From: Thermoanaerobaculum sp.
Lineage (GTDB): Bacteria; Acidobacteriota; Thermoanaerobaculia; Multivoradales; UBA5704
Direction of reading: 5' to 3'
Length of the DNA stretch: 52,513 nucleotides
NCBI GenBank assembly: GCA_021154885.1
Contig: JAJKHS010000017.1
Span: 1 to 52,513 of the forward strand
Shown here: piece by piece, positions 23,801-41,772 of the stretch
Layout of the letters: every line of letters begins with the position of its first letter
Position numbering within the stretch: the first letter of the stretch is position 1
Notes under the pieces: model-generated
What the model was told of the DNA's origin: nothing
Database searches by the model: none
Seen by the model: the letters and a program-made list of their open reading frames with translations, nothing else
Position numbers and translations under genes: made by a program

Positions 23801-26800
23801 GCAGCACCTGGTGCGACATTTCGTGGCGCACCCGCTGCAGCCCGGCCTCGCGCTGCGCGGCGTCCGCCTCGCGCAGGTCGAGCACCTCGATGCAGTAGGG
23901 CGGCACTGTCTCCAGGATCTGCTGCCGGCCGTCCGGCAGCACGATGGCCCGCAGCATGTCGTGGCGCTCGATGAGCAGGCGCCAGGCGAGGGTCATGCGG
24001 TCGAGATCGATCCCCGGCGCGTTCACCTCGGTGTAGATGTGGGTGGCGACTTCACCCATCTCGAAGGCGCCGCTGCGGCCGATCCAGTAGGCCTGCTGCA
24101 CGTCGGTGAGCGGGAACGGCTCGTGCCGGTGCTCGGGGTCGGGGACGAGGACGGGGAGCGCCGGCGCGGCGCCGGCAGCCCCCGCCGCCGCCGCCTGATG
24201 GGAGCGGACCGCCGCCGCCAGGCCGGCCACGGTGGGAGTCTCGAACAGGGCCTTGAGCGGCGCGTCGGTGGCGAAGGCCGACCGCACCTCGGAGGTGATC
24301 TGGGTGGCCAGCAGCGAGTGGCCGCCGAGCTCGAAGAAGTCGTCGTGGACGCCGATCCCCGCGATGCCGAGCGCGCGCTCCCAGATGGCGGCGACCGTGG
24401 CCTCGACGTCGTCGCCGGGGGGGACGAAGGGGGTGGCCAGCTCGGGCCGCGCGTGCCCACGGGAGAGGGTCGCAACGGGCTCCGCCACCGCCGCGGGAGC
24501 CGCCGCGGTCTCCGCCGGCGCCACAGCGGTGGGCGCGGCCGCGACCCGCAGCCGCGCCGGCTCCAGCCAGAAGCGCTGGCGTTCGAAGGGGTAGGTCGGC
24601 AGCGGCACCCGGTGCCGCCGCTCGTGGACGTGGAAACCCTCCCAGTCGACGCGAGCGCCGGCCAGCCAGAGGCGGCCGAGGGCGTTGGCCAGCGGCTCGC
24701 CGCCCCCGCCGGTCCCGCCGTCACCGTCCTGAGGATGGCGCATCGAGGTCACGACCGCCCGCTCGGGGGCCGCGGACCTGACGAGGCTGGCGAGCGTGCG
24801 GCCCGGCCCCACCTCCAGGAGCACGCGCGAGCGGTCCTGCAGCAGCGCGGCGGCGCCGTCGGCGAAGCGCACCGTCTCGCGCAGTTGGCGCACCCACCAG
24901 GCGGGATCGGTGGCCTGCGCGGCCTCGACCCAGGTGCCGGTCAGGTTGGAGACATAGGGGATGCGGGGCGGCGCCAACCGGACCTTCGCCACCTCCTGGC
25001 CGAACGCCTCCAGGATGGGATCCATCATGGCGGAGTGGAAGGCGTGAGAGGTGTGGAGGCGGCGGGCCTCGATCCCCTGCTCCGCCAGGCCGCGGGCCAG
25101 AGCGTCGACCTCGCCCGTGGGGCCGGAGACCACGGCGAACGACGGCCCGTTGATGGCGGCGAGCGCCAGGCCGCCGGTCAGCAGCCGCCGCGTCTCCGCC
25201 TCCGGCCGCGGCACCACCAGCATGGCCCCCGCCGGCAGCTCCTGCATCAGGCGGCCGCGGGCGGCCACCAGGGCGAGGGCGTCCTCCAGCGAGAAGACGC
25301 CCGCGAGGCACGCCGCCACGTACTCGCCGATGGAATGGCCGAGCATGGCCGCGGGGCGGATCCCCCACTCCCGCAGCAGCTCGGCGAGGGCGTATTCGAT
25401 CGCGAAGAGGGCGGGCTGGGCGAGGACCGTCTGCGTCAATCGCTCCGCCGCCGCGGCGCTGGCGTCGGCAGCCCCGGCCGCGGGGAACAGGACGGTCCGC
25501 AGGTCGAGCCCGAGGTGGGGCTGCAAGAGACGGGCGCAGCGGTCGAGAGCGCGGCGGAAGGCCGGCTCGGCGTCGTGGAGCTCCCGGCCCATGCCCACGT
25601 GCTGCGCGCCCTGGCCCGGGAAGAGGAAGGCCACCGGGCGGTCGCGCCCCTCCTGGACGAGGGAGAGGAGGCGCTGCGGGTGCCGTGAGCGGAGGGCGGC
25701 GACCGCGTCCGCGCGGTCCTGGCAGACCAGGGCGCGCCGGTGCTTGAAGCCCTTGCGCCCCACCTGCAGGGTGTAGGCGACGTCGGCCAGCGGCTGCTCG
25801 GGATGCTCCTCCAGATGGCGCGCCAGGTTGTCGGTCGCCGTCTCCAGGGCGGCCGGCGTCCGCGCCGAGAGGAGCAGGAGCTGCCAGGAGCGGGCCGGGC
25901 CGGAGGGGGCGAGCGCCGGCGCCTCCTCCAGCACGGCGTGGGCGTTGGTGCCGCCGATGCCGAACGAGCTGACGCCGGCCCGCCGCGGGGCACCGTTGGC
26001 CGGCCACTCCGTCAGTGCCCGGCTGACGTAGAACGGGCCGGACGTGAAGTCGATCTCCGGGTTCGGCGCCTCGTAGTGGAGGCTCGGCGGGATGGCGCGA
26101 TGCTGCAGCGCGAGGACCGCCTTGATCAGACCGGCCACGCCGGAGGCCGTGTCCAGGTGGCCGATGTTGCTCTTCACCGACCCCAGGGCGCAGGACTCCC
26201 GCCGCCCGGCGCCCACGCCGAAGCTCCTGGTGAGCGCCGTCACCTCGATCGGATCGCCCAGCGCCGTGCCCGTGCCGTGGGCCTCGACGTAGCCGATGGT
26301 GTCGCCGGAGACGCCGGCCGCGGCCAGGGCTTCCGAGATCACCGCCACCTGCCCCTCGACGCTCGGGGCCGTGAACCCGACCTTGGCCGCGCCGTCGTTG
26401 TTGACGGCCGAGCCGCGGATCACCGCCAGGATCGTGTCGCCGGCGGCCAGGGCGTCCGCCAGCCGTTTGAGGACCACCACCCCGACGCCGCTGCCGGTGA
26501 CGGTGCCCTGGGCGTTGCGATCGAAGGCGCGGCAGTGCCCGTCGGGCGAGTAGATCCCCCCCTCCTGGTAGCGATAGCCGCTCTTCTGCGGCACGCGGAT
26601 CGAGACGCCGCCGGCGAGCGCCAGGTCGGACTGGTAATCCTGGAGGCTCTGGCAGGCGAGGTGGACCGCCACCAGCGACGTCGAGCAGGCCGTCTGGACG
26701 CTGATGCTGGGCCCCTTGAGGTTGAGCTTGTAGGAGACCCGCGGCGCCAGGTAGTCCTTGTCGGTGCCGACGAGGATCTGGATGGGTGCCAGGGTCTGCA

Positions 26801-27218
26801 ACAGCTCGGGATGGCCGAGCACGTTGTTGAGGAAATAGGTGTTCATCCCGGCGCCGCCGAAGACCCCGATCGCGCCGGAGAAATCCTCGGGGGAGTAGCC
26901 GGCCGTCTCCAGGGCCTGCCAGCAGCATTCGAGGAAGACCCGCTGCTGGGGATCGGCGATCTCCGCCTCGCGCGGGTTGAAGTCGAAGAACGCGGCGTCG
27001 AAGCCCTCGATGCCGTCGAGCAGCCCGCCGGCGCGGACCAGGCCCGGATCGTCCGCCGGGCCGGCGATCGAGTCCTCCGAGTCGCCGGCGAAGAAGCGGA
27101 TCGATTCCACGCCGTCGCGCAGGTTGCGCCAGAATTGATCGACGTCGGCGGCACCCGGAAAACGGCCGGCCATGCCGACGATCGCGATCGAAAGGTCCTG
27201 TGTCTGCGTATCCGTCAT
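20880..27218 (-). CDS. hybrid PKS-NRPS: KS-AT-ACP-Cy-A(Cys)-PCP
   Basis: 2112 aa. KS (about 10-430): active Cys in TACSTS, His in EAHGTG and NIGH. AT (about 520-830): GHSIGEY nucleophile elbow and HAFH, the malonyl-CoA type. ACP around 957: GGHSL. Then a heterocyclisation (Cy) domain (about 1030-1460). It starts FPLTDVQQAYWIG and carries D-FLIG-D-AWS near 1165, the DxxxxDxxS signature in place of HHxxxDG. A domain (about 1520-2010) with FTSGSTGQPKG. The specificity residues aligned to GrsA read D-L-Y-N-L-S-L-I-W, the textbook cysteine code. PCP around 2048: GGDSL. Expected chemistry: one malonate extension left as beta-ketone (no KR), then Cys addition and cyclisation to thiazoline. No oxidase, reductase or TE. 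It ends in LSDEEVHERL. ATG 27218 is six nt after the previous gene. Confidence 0.9.
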   Translation of the reverse strand: MTDTQTQDLSIAIVGMAGRFPGAADVDQFWRNLRDGVESIRFFAGDSEDSIAGPADDPGLVRAGGLLDGIEGFDAAFFDFNPREAEIADPQQRVFLECCWQALETAGYSPEDFSGAIGVFGGAGMNTYFLNNVLGHPELLQTLAPIQILVGTDKDYLAPRVSYKLNLKGPSISVQTACSTSLVAVHLACQSLQDYQSDLALAGGVSIRVPQKSGYRYQEGGIYSPDGHCRAFDRNAQGTVTGSGVGVVVLKRLADALAAGDTILAVIRGSAVNNDGAAKVGFTAPSVEGQVAVISEALAAAGVSGDTIGYVEAHGTGTALGDPIEVTALTRSFGVGAGRRESCALGSVKSNIGHLDTASGVAGLIKAVLALQHRAIPPSLHYEAPNPEIDFTSGPFYVSRALTEWPANGAPRRAGVSSFGIGGTNAHAVLEEAPALAPSGPARSWQLLLLSARTPAALETATDNLARHLEEHPEQPLADVAYTLQVGRKGFKHRRALVCQDRADAVAALRSRHPQRLLSLVQEGRDRPVAFLFPGQGAQHVGMGRELHDAEPAFRRALDRCARLLQPHLGLDLRTVLFPAAGAADASAAAAERLTQTVLAQPALFAIEYALAELLREWGIRPAAMLGHSIGEYVAACLAGVFSLEDALALVAARGRLMQELPAGAMLVVPRPEAETRRLLTGGLALAAINGPSFAVVSGPTGEVDALARGLAEQGIEARRLHTSHAFHSAMMDPILEAFGQEVAKVRLAPPRIPYVSNLTGTWVEAAQATDPAWWVRQLRETVRFADGAAALLQDRSRVLLEVGPGRTLASLVRSAAPERAVVTSMRHPQDGDGGTGGGGEPLANALGRLWLAGARVDWEGFHVHERRHRVPLPTYPFERQRFWLEPARLRVAAAPTAVAPAETAAAPAAVAEPVATLSRGHARPELATPFVPPGDDVEATVAAIWERALGIAGIGVHDDFFELGGHSLLATQITSEVRSAFATDAPLKALFETPTVAGLAAAVRSHQAAAAGAAGAAPALPVLVPDPEHRHEPFPLTDVQQAYWIGRSGAFEMGEVATHIYTEVNAPGIDLDRMTLAWRLLIERHDMLRAIVLPDGRQQILETVPPYCIEVLDLREADAAQREAGLQRVRHEMSHQVLPSDRWPLFEVRATRLRGIVRFHISFDFLIGDAWSWQVLMRDLARLYADPAAELPPLEASFRDYVQALADYERTPGFARDLDYWRGRLADLPPAPELPLARNPATLGRPRFVRHAGRLPRAAWSRLKERASRSGLTSSGVLLAAFSEVLAAWSKSPRFTINLTLFNRLPLHPQVDELVGDFTSLTLLAVDTSQAGSFEERARRTQAQLWEDLDHRSVSGVRVLRELTRSHGGLVRSFMPVVFTSTLNLATQQDGGTQDEEDDDAQREERYEISQTPQVWLDHQVAEEGGRLIFNWDVVEDLFPPGFVPALFQAYHDLLVRLAGGEEVWAATALDLVPAAQKDERAAVNGTAGDFGPAASGLLHTLVAAPDDRLAVDAPGRTLTYRELHREAVALGRRLRELGARPNRLVAVVMEKGWEQVVGVLGVLWSGAAYLPIDPDLPADRRRYLLENGEVEIAISQPWIDDRFAQLGEWPQGLRRLRVEAGTPEMPEMPEDTEPAPLTPVQGPADLAYVIFTSGSTGQPKGVMIDHRGAVNTVLDMNHRFRVGPQDRVLALSSLSFDLSVYDVFGLLAAGATIVLPAADRRRDPAHWAERIEGAGVTIWNTVPALMEMLAEQAAHGRPATPQPRTLRTILLSGDWIPISLPGRIRRLPWVTPDVEVVSLGGATEASIWSILHPIGEVDPAARSIPYGRPLINQTFHVLDGRLQPRPTWVPGQLFIGGIGLAQGYWRDAAKTAASFITQPQTGERLYRTGDLGRYLPGGDIEFLGREDSQVKIRGYRVELGEIETVLAGHPAVREAVVLAREGGAPGEKRLASYVVAEPGAALDAGELRAYLRQRLPDYMIPSGFIVLESLPLTANGKVDRRALPALEHEKPQQRREYAAPQTEIERALASLCGAALGVERLGLHDDFFELGGDSLMAIRAIFQIRADLGVELPVRSFFDAPTVAALAEVVEGLILDQIENLSDEEVHERL

Positions 27219-27224
27219 GGCGCG

Positions 27225-33834
<6,610 letters not shown>

Positions 33835-33842
<8 letters not shown>

Positions 33843-36800
33843 GGGACGCCTCGGGACCGGTCTCCAGCAGCAGCCGCTCGCTGGCGAGCAGCGCTTCGGC
33901 TTCCTCGTCGGAGAGCTCCTCGAGCCGGGCCAGCATGTCGTCGAGCGTGCCGCCCTCGGCCGCCCGGGTCTCCCCTGCGAGGAGGCGCACGGCCAGGAGC
34001 GCCACGGTCGGAGCGTCGAAGACGGCGCGCAGGGGCAGCTCGGAATTCAACGCCTGGCGCACCCGTGACAGCACCTGGAGGGCGAGCAGGGAATGGCCGC
34101 CCAACTGGTGGAAGTCGTCGTGGATGCCCACCGGCTGGATGCCCAGGACGTCCTCCCAGATGCCGGCGAGCACCTGCTCGGTCTCGGTGCGGGGGGCGAC
34201 GTAGGGGGTCGCCAGATCGGGCCGGGAGTGGCTCGCCGGACGGGCGTCGGGCGCTGCCGGTGCGAGCTTCGCCACCGCTTCGCGCAAAGGAGAGAGCGCT
34301 GCCGCCCTCAGGCTCTCGAGCGGCCGGGCGGAGACGGCCAGGCGGGAAAGCCCGCTCGCCACCGCGCGGTCGAATACCTCCACCCCTTCGGCGGTAAGCA
34401 GCCCGTCCGGCAGCTCGCGGCCGGCGCTGTCGACGGCCATGCCCACCTCGCGCCAGCGGTCCCAGTCGATGGCGAGCACCGGCGCGCGGCGGGCGGCGGC
34501 GAAGGCGTCCAGGAAGGCGTTGGCGGCGCAGTAGTCGACCTGCCCGATACCGCCGACGACGGCGGCGAGGGAGGAGCAGAGGACCCAGAGGTCGAGGGGG
34601 GCGTCCGCCACCACCGGCACGAGCACCGACTCCAGGACGAGCGTGCCGCGGACCTTGGCCCGCAGCACCTTTGCCGCCTCTTCCCGCTCCTTGAGCTGGA
34701 TCAGGCCGCCGCCGGCCACGCCCGCGGCGTGGATCACCCCGTGGAGAGCGCCGAACCGCTCGACCGTCCGCTGGACGGCCGCGCGCAGGGCCTGCTCGTC
34801 GGCGACGTCGGCGGCGATCACCAGCACCTCCGCTCCCAGGCTTTCGAGGGCCGCCAGACGCTCTGAGCCCGCCGGCAGCTCGGAGCGGCCGACGAGAGCG
34901 AGGCGCGCCCCGGCCGTGCGGGCGAGGTGCTCGGCGAGAGCGAGCCCGATGCCGCTCGTGCCGCCGGTGACGAGGACCACACCGCCCTGCCGCAGGCCGC
35001 TGCGGCCTGCCGCCTCCAGCCGCACCGGCGCGAAGCGCTGCACCCAGCGGCGGCGGCCGCGCAGGGCGACGACCGTCTCCTCCGGCGGGTGCGCCAGCTC
35101 GGCGGCCAGGCGGTCGAGCAGCTCCTGCCGCCGCGGGTGCCCGGGCGGCGGCAGCACGACGTCGACGGCGCGGGCCCGCGCGCCCGGGTACTCCAGGGGG
35201 ATGACGCGAACGGGCCCCAGGAGCAGGGCCTTCCCAGGGCTCAGGGCCTCGTCGCCCGCGACCTCCACGAGGCCGTTGGCCACCACCGTGAGCTCCAGGG
35301 CCCGCGGCACCTCCGCCGCCGCCGCCTCGCTCGCCTCGGCCAGGGCCTGGGCCAGCCAGAGGAGGCTGTAGAAGGCGGGCTCCTCCAGGCTCTCCAAGCC
35401 CGCGAGGCCGGCCGGCGCGCCCTCCGGCGTGACGCATCCCAGGTGGACGATGCGGGAAGGGAGCGGCCCCCCGCCGGCGCGCAGGTCGTGCAGCAGCCGG
35501 AAGTAGTCCTCGCGCCGGCCCGGAGCCTCCACCAGGACGACCGCCCGTCCCTGTTGCGACAGCCGCGCCGCCAGCTCGGCACCGAGCCCGCAGCGGTCGG
35601 CGAGCACCAGCCAGCGCTCGGCTTCCGGCGGCGGCAGCGCCCGGGCCGGCAGCACCGACTCCTGCCAGGCCGGCGCCGAGAACCAGTCGGCGATGTCAGG
35701 CCGGCGCTGCGCCGGCTGCCGGACAGCCGCGGGGCCGGCGGCGGCCGGCGGCGGCTCGATCCAGTAGCGCCGGCGCTCGAAGGGGTAGAGCGGCAGCGGC
35801 ACCCGCCGGCGCCGCTCGTGGGCGTGGAAGCCCTGCCAGTCCACCTCGGCGCCGGCCAGCCAGAGGCGGCCGAGCGCGGCAAGCAGGCAGCCCTCGTCGG
35901 AGGCCGCGTCGCCCGGGTGCCGCATCGACTCGACGGGCCCCGCGCCCACGGCAGCCTGCCGCCGGGCGAGGCTCGCGAGCGTGCGGCCGGGGCCGACTTC
36001 GAGCAGCACCCGTCCGGGCTCCCGCAGCAGCTCGCCCAGGTCGGCGGCAAAGCGCACCGGCTGCCGCAGGTGCGCCGCCCAGTAACCCGGATCGGTGGCC
36101 TGGGAGGCCTCGATCCAGGTGCCGGTGAGGTTCGAGAGGTACGGGATGCGCGGCGGCCGCAGCGCGATCGTCCCCAGCAGCTCGCGGAAAGGCTCCAGAA
36201 TGGGGTCCATGACCGCCGAATGGAAGGCGTGGGAGGTCTTCAGGAGCCGCCCCTCCAGACCACGTTGGGCGAGCCGGACGCGGACGGACTCGACGGCCTC
36301 CTCTGGTCCCGAGACCACGCACAGCGACGGGGCGTTGACGGCTGCCAGCGAGAGCCGGTCGTCCAGCAGGGCGAGGGTCTCCGCCTCGGGCAGGGGGACG
36401 GCCAGCATGGCGCCCGCCGGCCGTGCCTGCATCAACCGGCCGCGGGCCGCCACCACCGTCAGCGCATCCTCCAGCGAGAGCACGCCGGCGAGGCAGGCCG
36501 CCACGTATTCGCCGAGGCTGTGACCGAGCATCGCCTCCGGCCGCACGCCCCACTCCATCCACAGGCACGCCAGGGCGTACTCCACCGCGAAGAGGGCCGG
36601 CTGAGCGAGACCGGTCTGCTGCAGCCGGCGGTCGGCGTCGGCAGCGCCGGCGCCGGGCTCCGGATACAGGACGCGGCGCAGGTCGAGGCCGTCGAGGTGG
36701 GGGGCGAGGCGCTCGGCGCAGGCGCCGAGAGCGCTCCGGTAGGCCGGTTCCCGCTGGTACAGCTCCCGGCCCATGCCGGCGTGCTGCGCACCCTGGCCGG

Positions 36801-39800
36801 GGAAGAGGAAGACGACCGGCCTCCGGCCGCTCTCGGCGGCGCGGGTGAGGAGCCGCTCCGGGTCCCGCGCCGCCAGCGCCGCCGCGGCGTCGGCGGCGTC
36901 GCGGGCCACCAGCAACCGCCGGTGGGCCAGCGCCCGCCGGCCCACCTGGAGGGTGAAGGCGGCGTCCGCCAGCGGCACCTCGGGATGGTCCCGCAGGTGC
37001 GCCGCCAGGTTGCCGGTCGCCGTCTCCAGGGCCTCGGCCGAGCGGGCCGAAAGCACCAGGAGCTGGAACGGCCGGGACTCCCCTGACGGCACCGGGGCCG
37101 GCGCCGCCTCGAGCACGGCGTGGGCGTTGGTGCCGCCGATCCCGAAGGAGCTCACCGCGGCCCGGCGCGGCTCGCCGTTCGCCGGCCACGGGCGCAGCTC
37201 GGCGTTGACGAAGAACGGGCTCGACGCGAAGTCGATGCGCGGATTGGGCGCCCGGAAATGGAGGCTCGGCGGGATCTCGCCCCGCTCCAGGACCAGGGCG
37301 GTCTTGATCAGCCCGGCGATGCCGGCGGCCGCGTCCAGGTGGCCGAGGTTGGTCTTGATCGAGCCGATGGCACAGAAGCCCCGCCGGTCTCTGCCGGCAG
37401 TGCCGGCGCGGAAGACCCGGGAGAGGGCGGCGATCTCGATGGGATCCCCCAGGGGTGTGCCGGTGCCGTGCGCCTCGACGTAGCCGATCTCGTCCGGCGA
37501 CACCCCGGCCACGGTCTGGGCGGCGGCGATGACACCGGCCTGGCCGTCGACGCCGGGAGCGGTGTAGCCCACTTTCCGGGCGCCATCGTTGTTGATGGCC
37601 GTGCCCTTGATGACGGCGTGGACGGTATCGCCCGCCGCCAGGGCGTCGCTCAGCCGCTTGAGCACCACCACCCCCACGCCGCTGCCGCCGACGGTGCCCT
37701 GGGCCTGGGCGTCGAAGGCGCGGCAGTGGCCGTCTGGCGAGACGATGCCACCCTCCTGATAGTAATAACCCGCCACCTGCGGCACCATGGCCGAGACGCC
37801 TCCGGCGAGCGCCATGTCGCACTCGCGGCCGAGCAGGGCCCGGCAGGCGAGGTGGGTGGCGACGAGAGAGGTCGAGCAGGCGGTCTGCACCGTGAAGCTG
37901 GGACCCCGCAGGTTCAGCTTGTAGGACAGGCGCGTGGCGAGGAAGTCCTTGTCCCCTCCCAGCATGGCCTGGTTCGCCCCGCCGCCGGCCTGCAGGGCTC
38001 CAGGCGTCGCCAGGACGTTCCTCAGCAGGTACAGGTTGGCGCTCACCCCGGCATAGACGCCGATGGCGCCGGGGTACTGGGCCGGGTCGTAACCCGCGCT
38101 CTCCAGGGCGTGAAAGGCACACTCCAGGAAGAGCCGGTGCTGCGGGTCCGTCATCTCGGCTTCGCGCGGCGGCATGTCGAAGAACGGCGCGTCGAAGAGG
38201 TCGATGCCGTCGAGCACGCCATGGGCCTTAACGTAGTCGGGATCGTTCAGGGCCGTGGGCGGTACCCCCTGCGCCCTCAGCTCCTCGTCGGTGAAGAAGC
38301 GGATGCACTCCCTGCCCGCCCGCAGGTTGGTCCAGAGCTCCTCGACGTCCGCGGCGCCCGGGAAGCGGCCCGCGAGGCCCACGATAGCGATTCCCTCCTG
38401 GCCGCCGCGCCACTCCACCTGGCTGCGCGCCCGGACCCGGGCGGCCGCGACCACGCCGTCGCCTTCCCCCTCCGGTCTGTCGCCCCGCTCTCCCAGATGC
38501 CGGGCGAGAGCGCCGATCGTCGGGTGATTGAACAGGTCGACGACCTGGATCTCGCGGTCCAGCGCCTTCTGCAGCCGCGAGTGCACGCGGACGAGCAGCA
38601 GAGAGTGGCCGCCGCGATCGAAGAAGTTGTCCTCGATCCCCACCTCCTCGACCCCCAGCACCTCGCGCCAGACCTCGGCGATGACCCGCTCGAGCCCCGT
38701 CCGCGGCACCGCGCCGGCAGCCGCTTGCCCTGCGCTCGCGACCTCCGCCGGCGCCGGCAGGGCCTGGGCATCGACCTTGCCGCTGACCGTCCGCGGCAGG
38801 GCTGGGAGCGGCACCAGGGCCGCCGGCACCATGTAGGTCGGGAGGCTCGACCGCAGGAAGAGGCGCAGCTCGCCGGCCGTCAGGGAGCTGCCGGGCACGG
38901 CCGCGAACCAGGCGGCGATCAGCGGCTGCCCCAGAGGGTCCTGGCGCACTGCGACCGCGCTCTCCCGGACCTGCGGGTGGCGGGCGATGGCCGCCTCGAC
39001 CTCCCCCAGCTCCACCCGGAAGCCGCGGATCTTGACCTGCCGGTCGACGCGTCCCAGGAACTCGAGCAGGCCGTCGGCGAGGTGGCGCACCAGGTCCCCC
39101 GTGCGATAGAGACGGGCGCCCGCCTCGGCCGCCCAGGGGTCCGGCAGAAACCGCTCGGCGGTCAGCGCCGGCTCGCCCAGGTAGCCGCGGGCGAGGCCGG
39201 CGCCGCCGATATACAGCTCGCCGGGCACGCCGAGAGGGACCGGCGCCAGCTCCCCGTCGAGCACCAGCAGGCGCCGGCCGGCCACCGGCCGGCCGATGGG
39301 AACGGTGCGGCCGGCCGGCAGCGGCGTGCAGGTCCAGGTGGCGGCGTCGATGGCGGCCTCGGTGGGGCCGTAGATGTTCTGCAGCGCCGCCGCCGGGAAC
39401 CGCTCCTGGAAGCGCCCGGCGAGGGCGGCCGGGAGGGCCTGGCCGCCGGCGAACAGCAGCCGCAGCCCGCGGCACTCGTCCAGCCCCTCCTGCTCGAGGA
39501 AGGCTTCCAGCATGGGCGGCGCGAGATCGGTGATGGTCACCCCCTCGCGCGCCGCCGTGCGCACCAGGCCCGCGAAGTCCTGCTGGCCGCCGCGCGCGAC
39601 GGGGACCAGCCGGGCGCCGGAGAGCAGGGCGCCGAAGATCTGCCAGATCGAGGGATCGAAGGTGAAGGCGATGTTCTGCAGGATGCAGTCCTCGCCCGAC
39701 AGCGCGAAGCAGGCGAGGCGCCAGAGGAGGGTCCCGCACACCGCACGGTGGGAGACCATCACCCCCTTGGGCCTGCCGGTCGAGCCCGAGGTGTAGATCA

Positions 39801-41772
39801 CGTAGGCCAGGTTGTCGGCGGTCGCACCACCCGCGAGGTCCCCGGCCGGCCCCTCCCCCACCCGCTCGGGGGTGAGGACCCGGACGCCGTGCCCGGCGAT
39901 CCCCGCCGCCAGGGGCGCGTCGGCCACCGCCACCCGCGCGCCGCCGTCCGCCAGCATGAAGCCGGTGCGCTCGGCCGGCGCCTCGGGATCGAGGGGGAGG
40001 TAGGCGCCTCCCGCCTTGAGCACGGCGAGGATCGCCGCCATCAGGTCCGGCGAGCGGTCCATGCAGATGCCGACGACCGCGTCCGGCCCCACACCCAGCT
40101 CGCGCAGGTGCCGGGCCAGCCGGTTGGCCCGGCGGTTGAGCTCGCCGTAGGTCACCCGGCCCTCGCCCCAGATCAGCGCCGGGCGGTCCGGCCCGGCCTC
40201 CACCCGGGCCTCGAACAGCCGGTGCAGGAGGGGTTCCGGATGGGGCTCCGCCTCTCTCAGCGTGCGGTCGTTCCACTCCGCCAGCACCTGGTGGCGTTCG
40301 CACGCGGGCACCCCGGGATGAGCGGAGAGACGCCGCTCGGGCGCCGCGACACACGCCGCGGCCAGCGTCGCCAGCCGGGCGAGCAGCCGCCGCATGGTGG
40401 TGGCATCGAACAGGTCGGCGTTGTACTCCACGGCCAGGTCGAGCCAGCCCTCGCCTTGGAGGGCAGTGAAGGCGAGGTCGATTCGCGCCTGGCCGAAGCC
40501 GGTGGGCAGGCGAGAGACGCGCAGCTCCGGCAGCGCCGCCGACTCGCCTGCGGAAGAGGAGGCCGCGGTCTGCAGGGACAGGATCACCTGGAAGAGAGGC
40601 ATGTGGCCCAGCCGCCGCTCGGGCTGCAGCTCCTCGACCAGCCGGTCGAAGGGCACGTCCTGATGGGCGAAGGCGCCGAGGATCGTCTCGCGCGCCCGCC
40701 CCAGCAGCTCGCGGAAGCTGGGGTCGCCGCCGGCCTCGGCGCGCAGCACGAGGGTGTTGACGAAGAAGCCGATGAGCCCCGCGGTCTCGGGCCGCTGGCG
40801 GTTGGCCACCGGCGAGCCGACGAGCAGGTCGTCCTGCCCCGTATGGCGGCGCAGCAGCTCGGCGAGCAGGGCGAAGACGGCCATGAACGGCGTCGCGCTC
40901 TCGCCGCGGGCGAGTTCAACGAGCCCGGAGCTCACCGCCGGCGACAGGGCGAGCGGCTCCACCGCGACCCGGTAATCCCGGCCGACCGGCCGCGGCCGGT
41001 CAGCCGGCAGCTCGAGCACCGTCGGCGCTCCGGCCAGCCGCTGCCGCCAGTAGGCGAGCTGCCCGGCGAGGCCGCCGCCCCGCGCCCACTCGTGCTGCCA
41101 GCAGGCGAAGTCGACGTAGCGGATCGGCAGCGCCGGCAGCGCCTCTTCGTCCCCGCCCCGCACGGCCGCCGTGTAGAGGACCGAGAGCTCGCGGATGAAG
41201 ATCTCCAGCGACAGGGCATCGGCCGCGATGTGGTGCAGTGTGACCATCGCCACCTGATCCGCGTCTCCCAGGCGCAGCAGGGAGAAGCGGAAGAGCGGCC
41301 CGCGCTCAAGGTCGAAGGGCAACAGCGCCTCCGCGCGCAGGAGCTCGCGAACGGCGGCATCCCGCTCGTCCGCCGGCAGCGCCCCGAGGTCGATCAGGGG
41401 GATCGGCGCCGGTGTCAGCGTCGGCGGCGAGAGCCGCTGCACCGCCGCGCCCGCGTCCCCCGGCAGAGTGGCGAAGGCCGTGCGCAGGGTGGCGTGGCGC
41501 TCGACGACGCGCGCCAGGGCCCGTGCGAGGGCGGCGGCCCGCAGCGGGCCCTGCAACCGCAGCGCGCTCGGCAGGTTGTACGCCGCGCTGCCGGGCTGCA
41601 GCCGGTCGAGCAGCCAGAGCCGCTGCTGGCTGAAGGAGAGAGGGTAGTCCTCGGCGTCGGGCTGGCGCGGGATCCGCTCTTCGCGCGCCGAGGCAAGCCC
41701 CTGCTCACGCCGCAACGCGCGCAGCAGCTCGAGCCTCTTGGCCGACAGGCTGAACCTGTCACCGCCGCTCAA
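33835..41772 (-). CDS. hybrid NRPS-PKS: C-A-PCP-KS-AT-KR-ACP
   Basis: 2645 aa. C (about 40-470) with HHIAADA near 180 (Gly replaced by Ala). A (about 490-1000): TSGSTGRPKG near 659. The specificity residues read D-P-W-D-F-G-I-I-D, which I cannot assign. PCP near 1050 (GGHSL). KS (about 1125-1550): TACSTS, EAHGTG, NLGH. AT: GHSLGEY near 1748 and HAFH near 1848, malonyl type. KR: GGTSGIG near 2267 and the catalytic Ser/Tyr in LCSSLAAVV...DYCAAN near 2412; no LDD motif, so not B-type by that rule. ACP near 2553 (GGHSL). It adds one amino acid, then one malonate reduced to beta-hydroxy. The start is TTG 41772, with GAGGAG upstream and a TTGA overlap with the preceding stop. The C-terminus has LEELSDEEAEALL. 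Confidence 0.9.
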
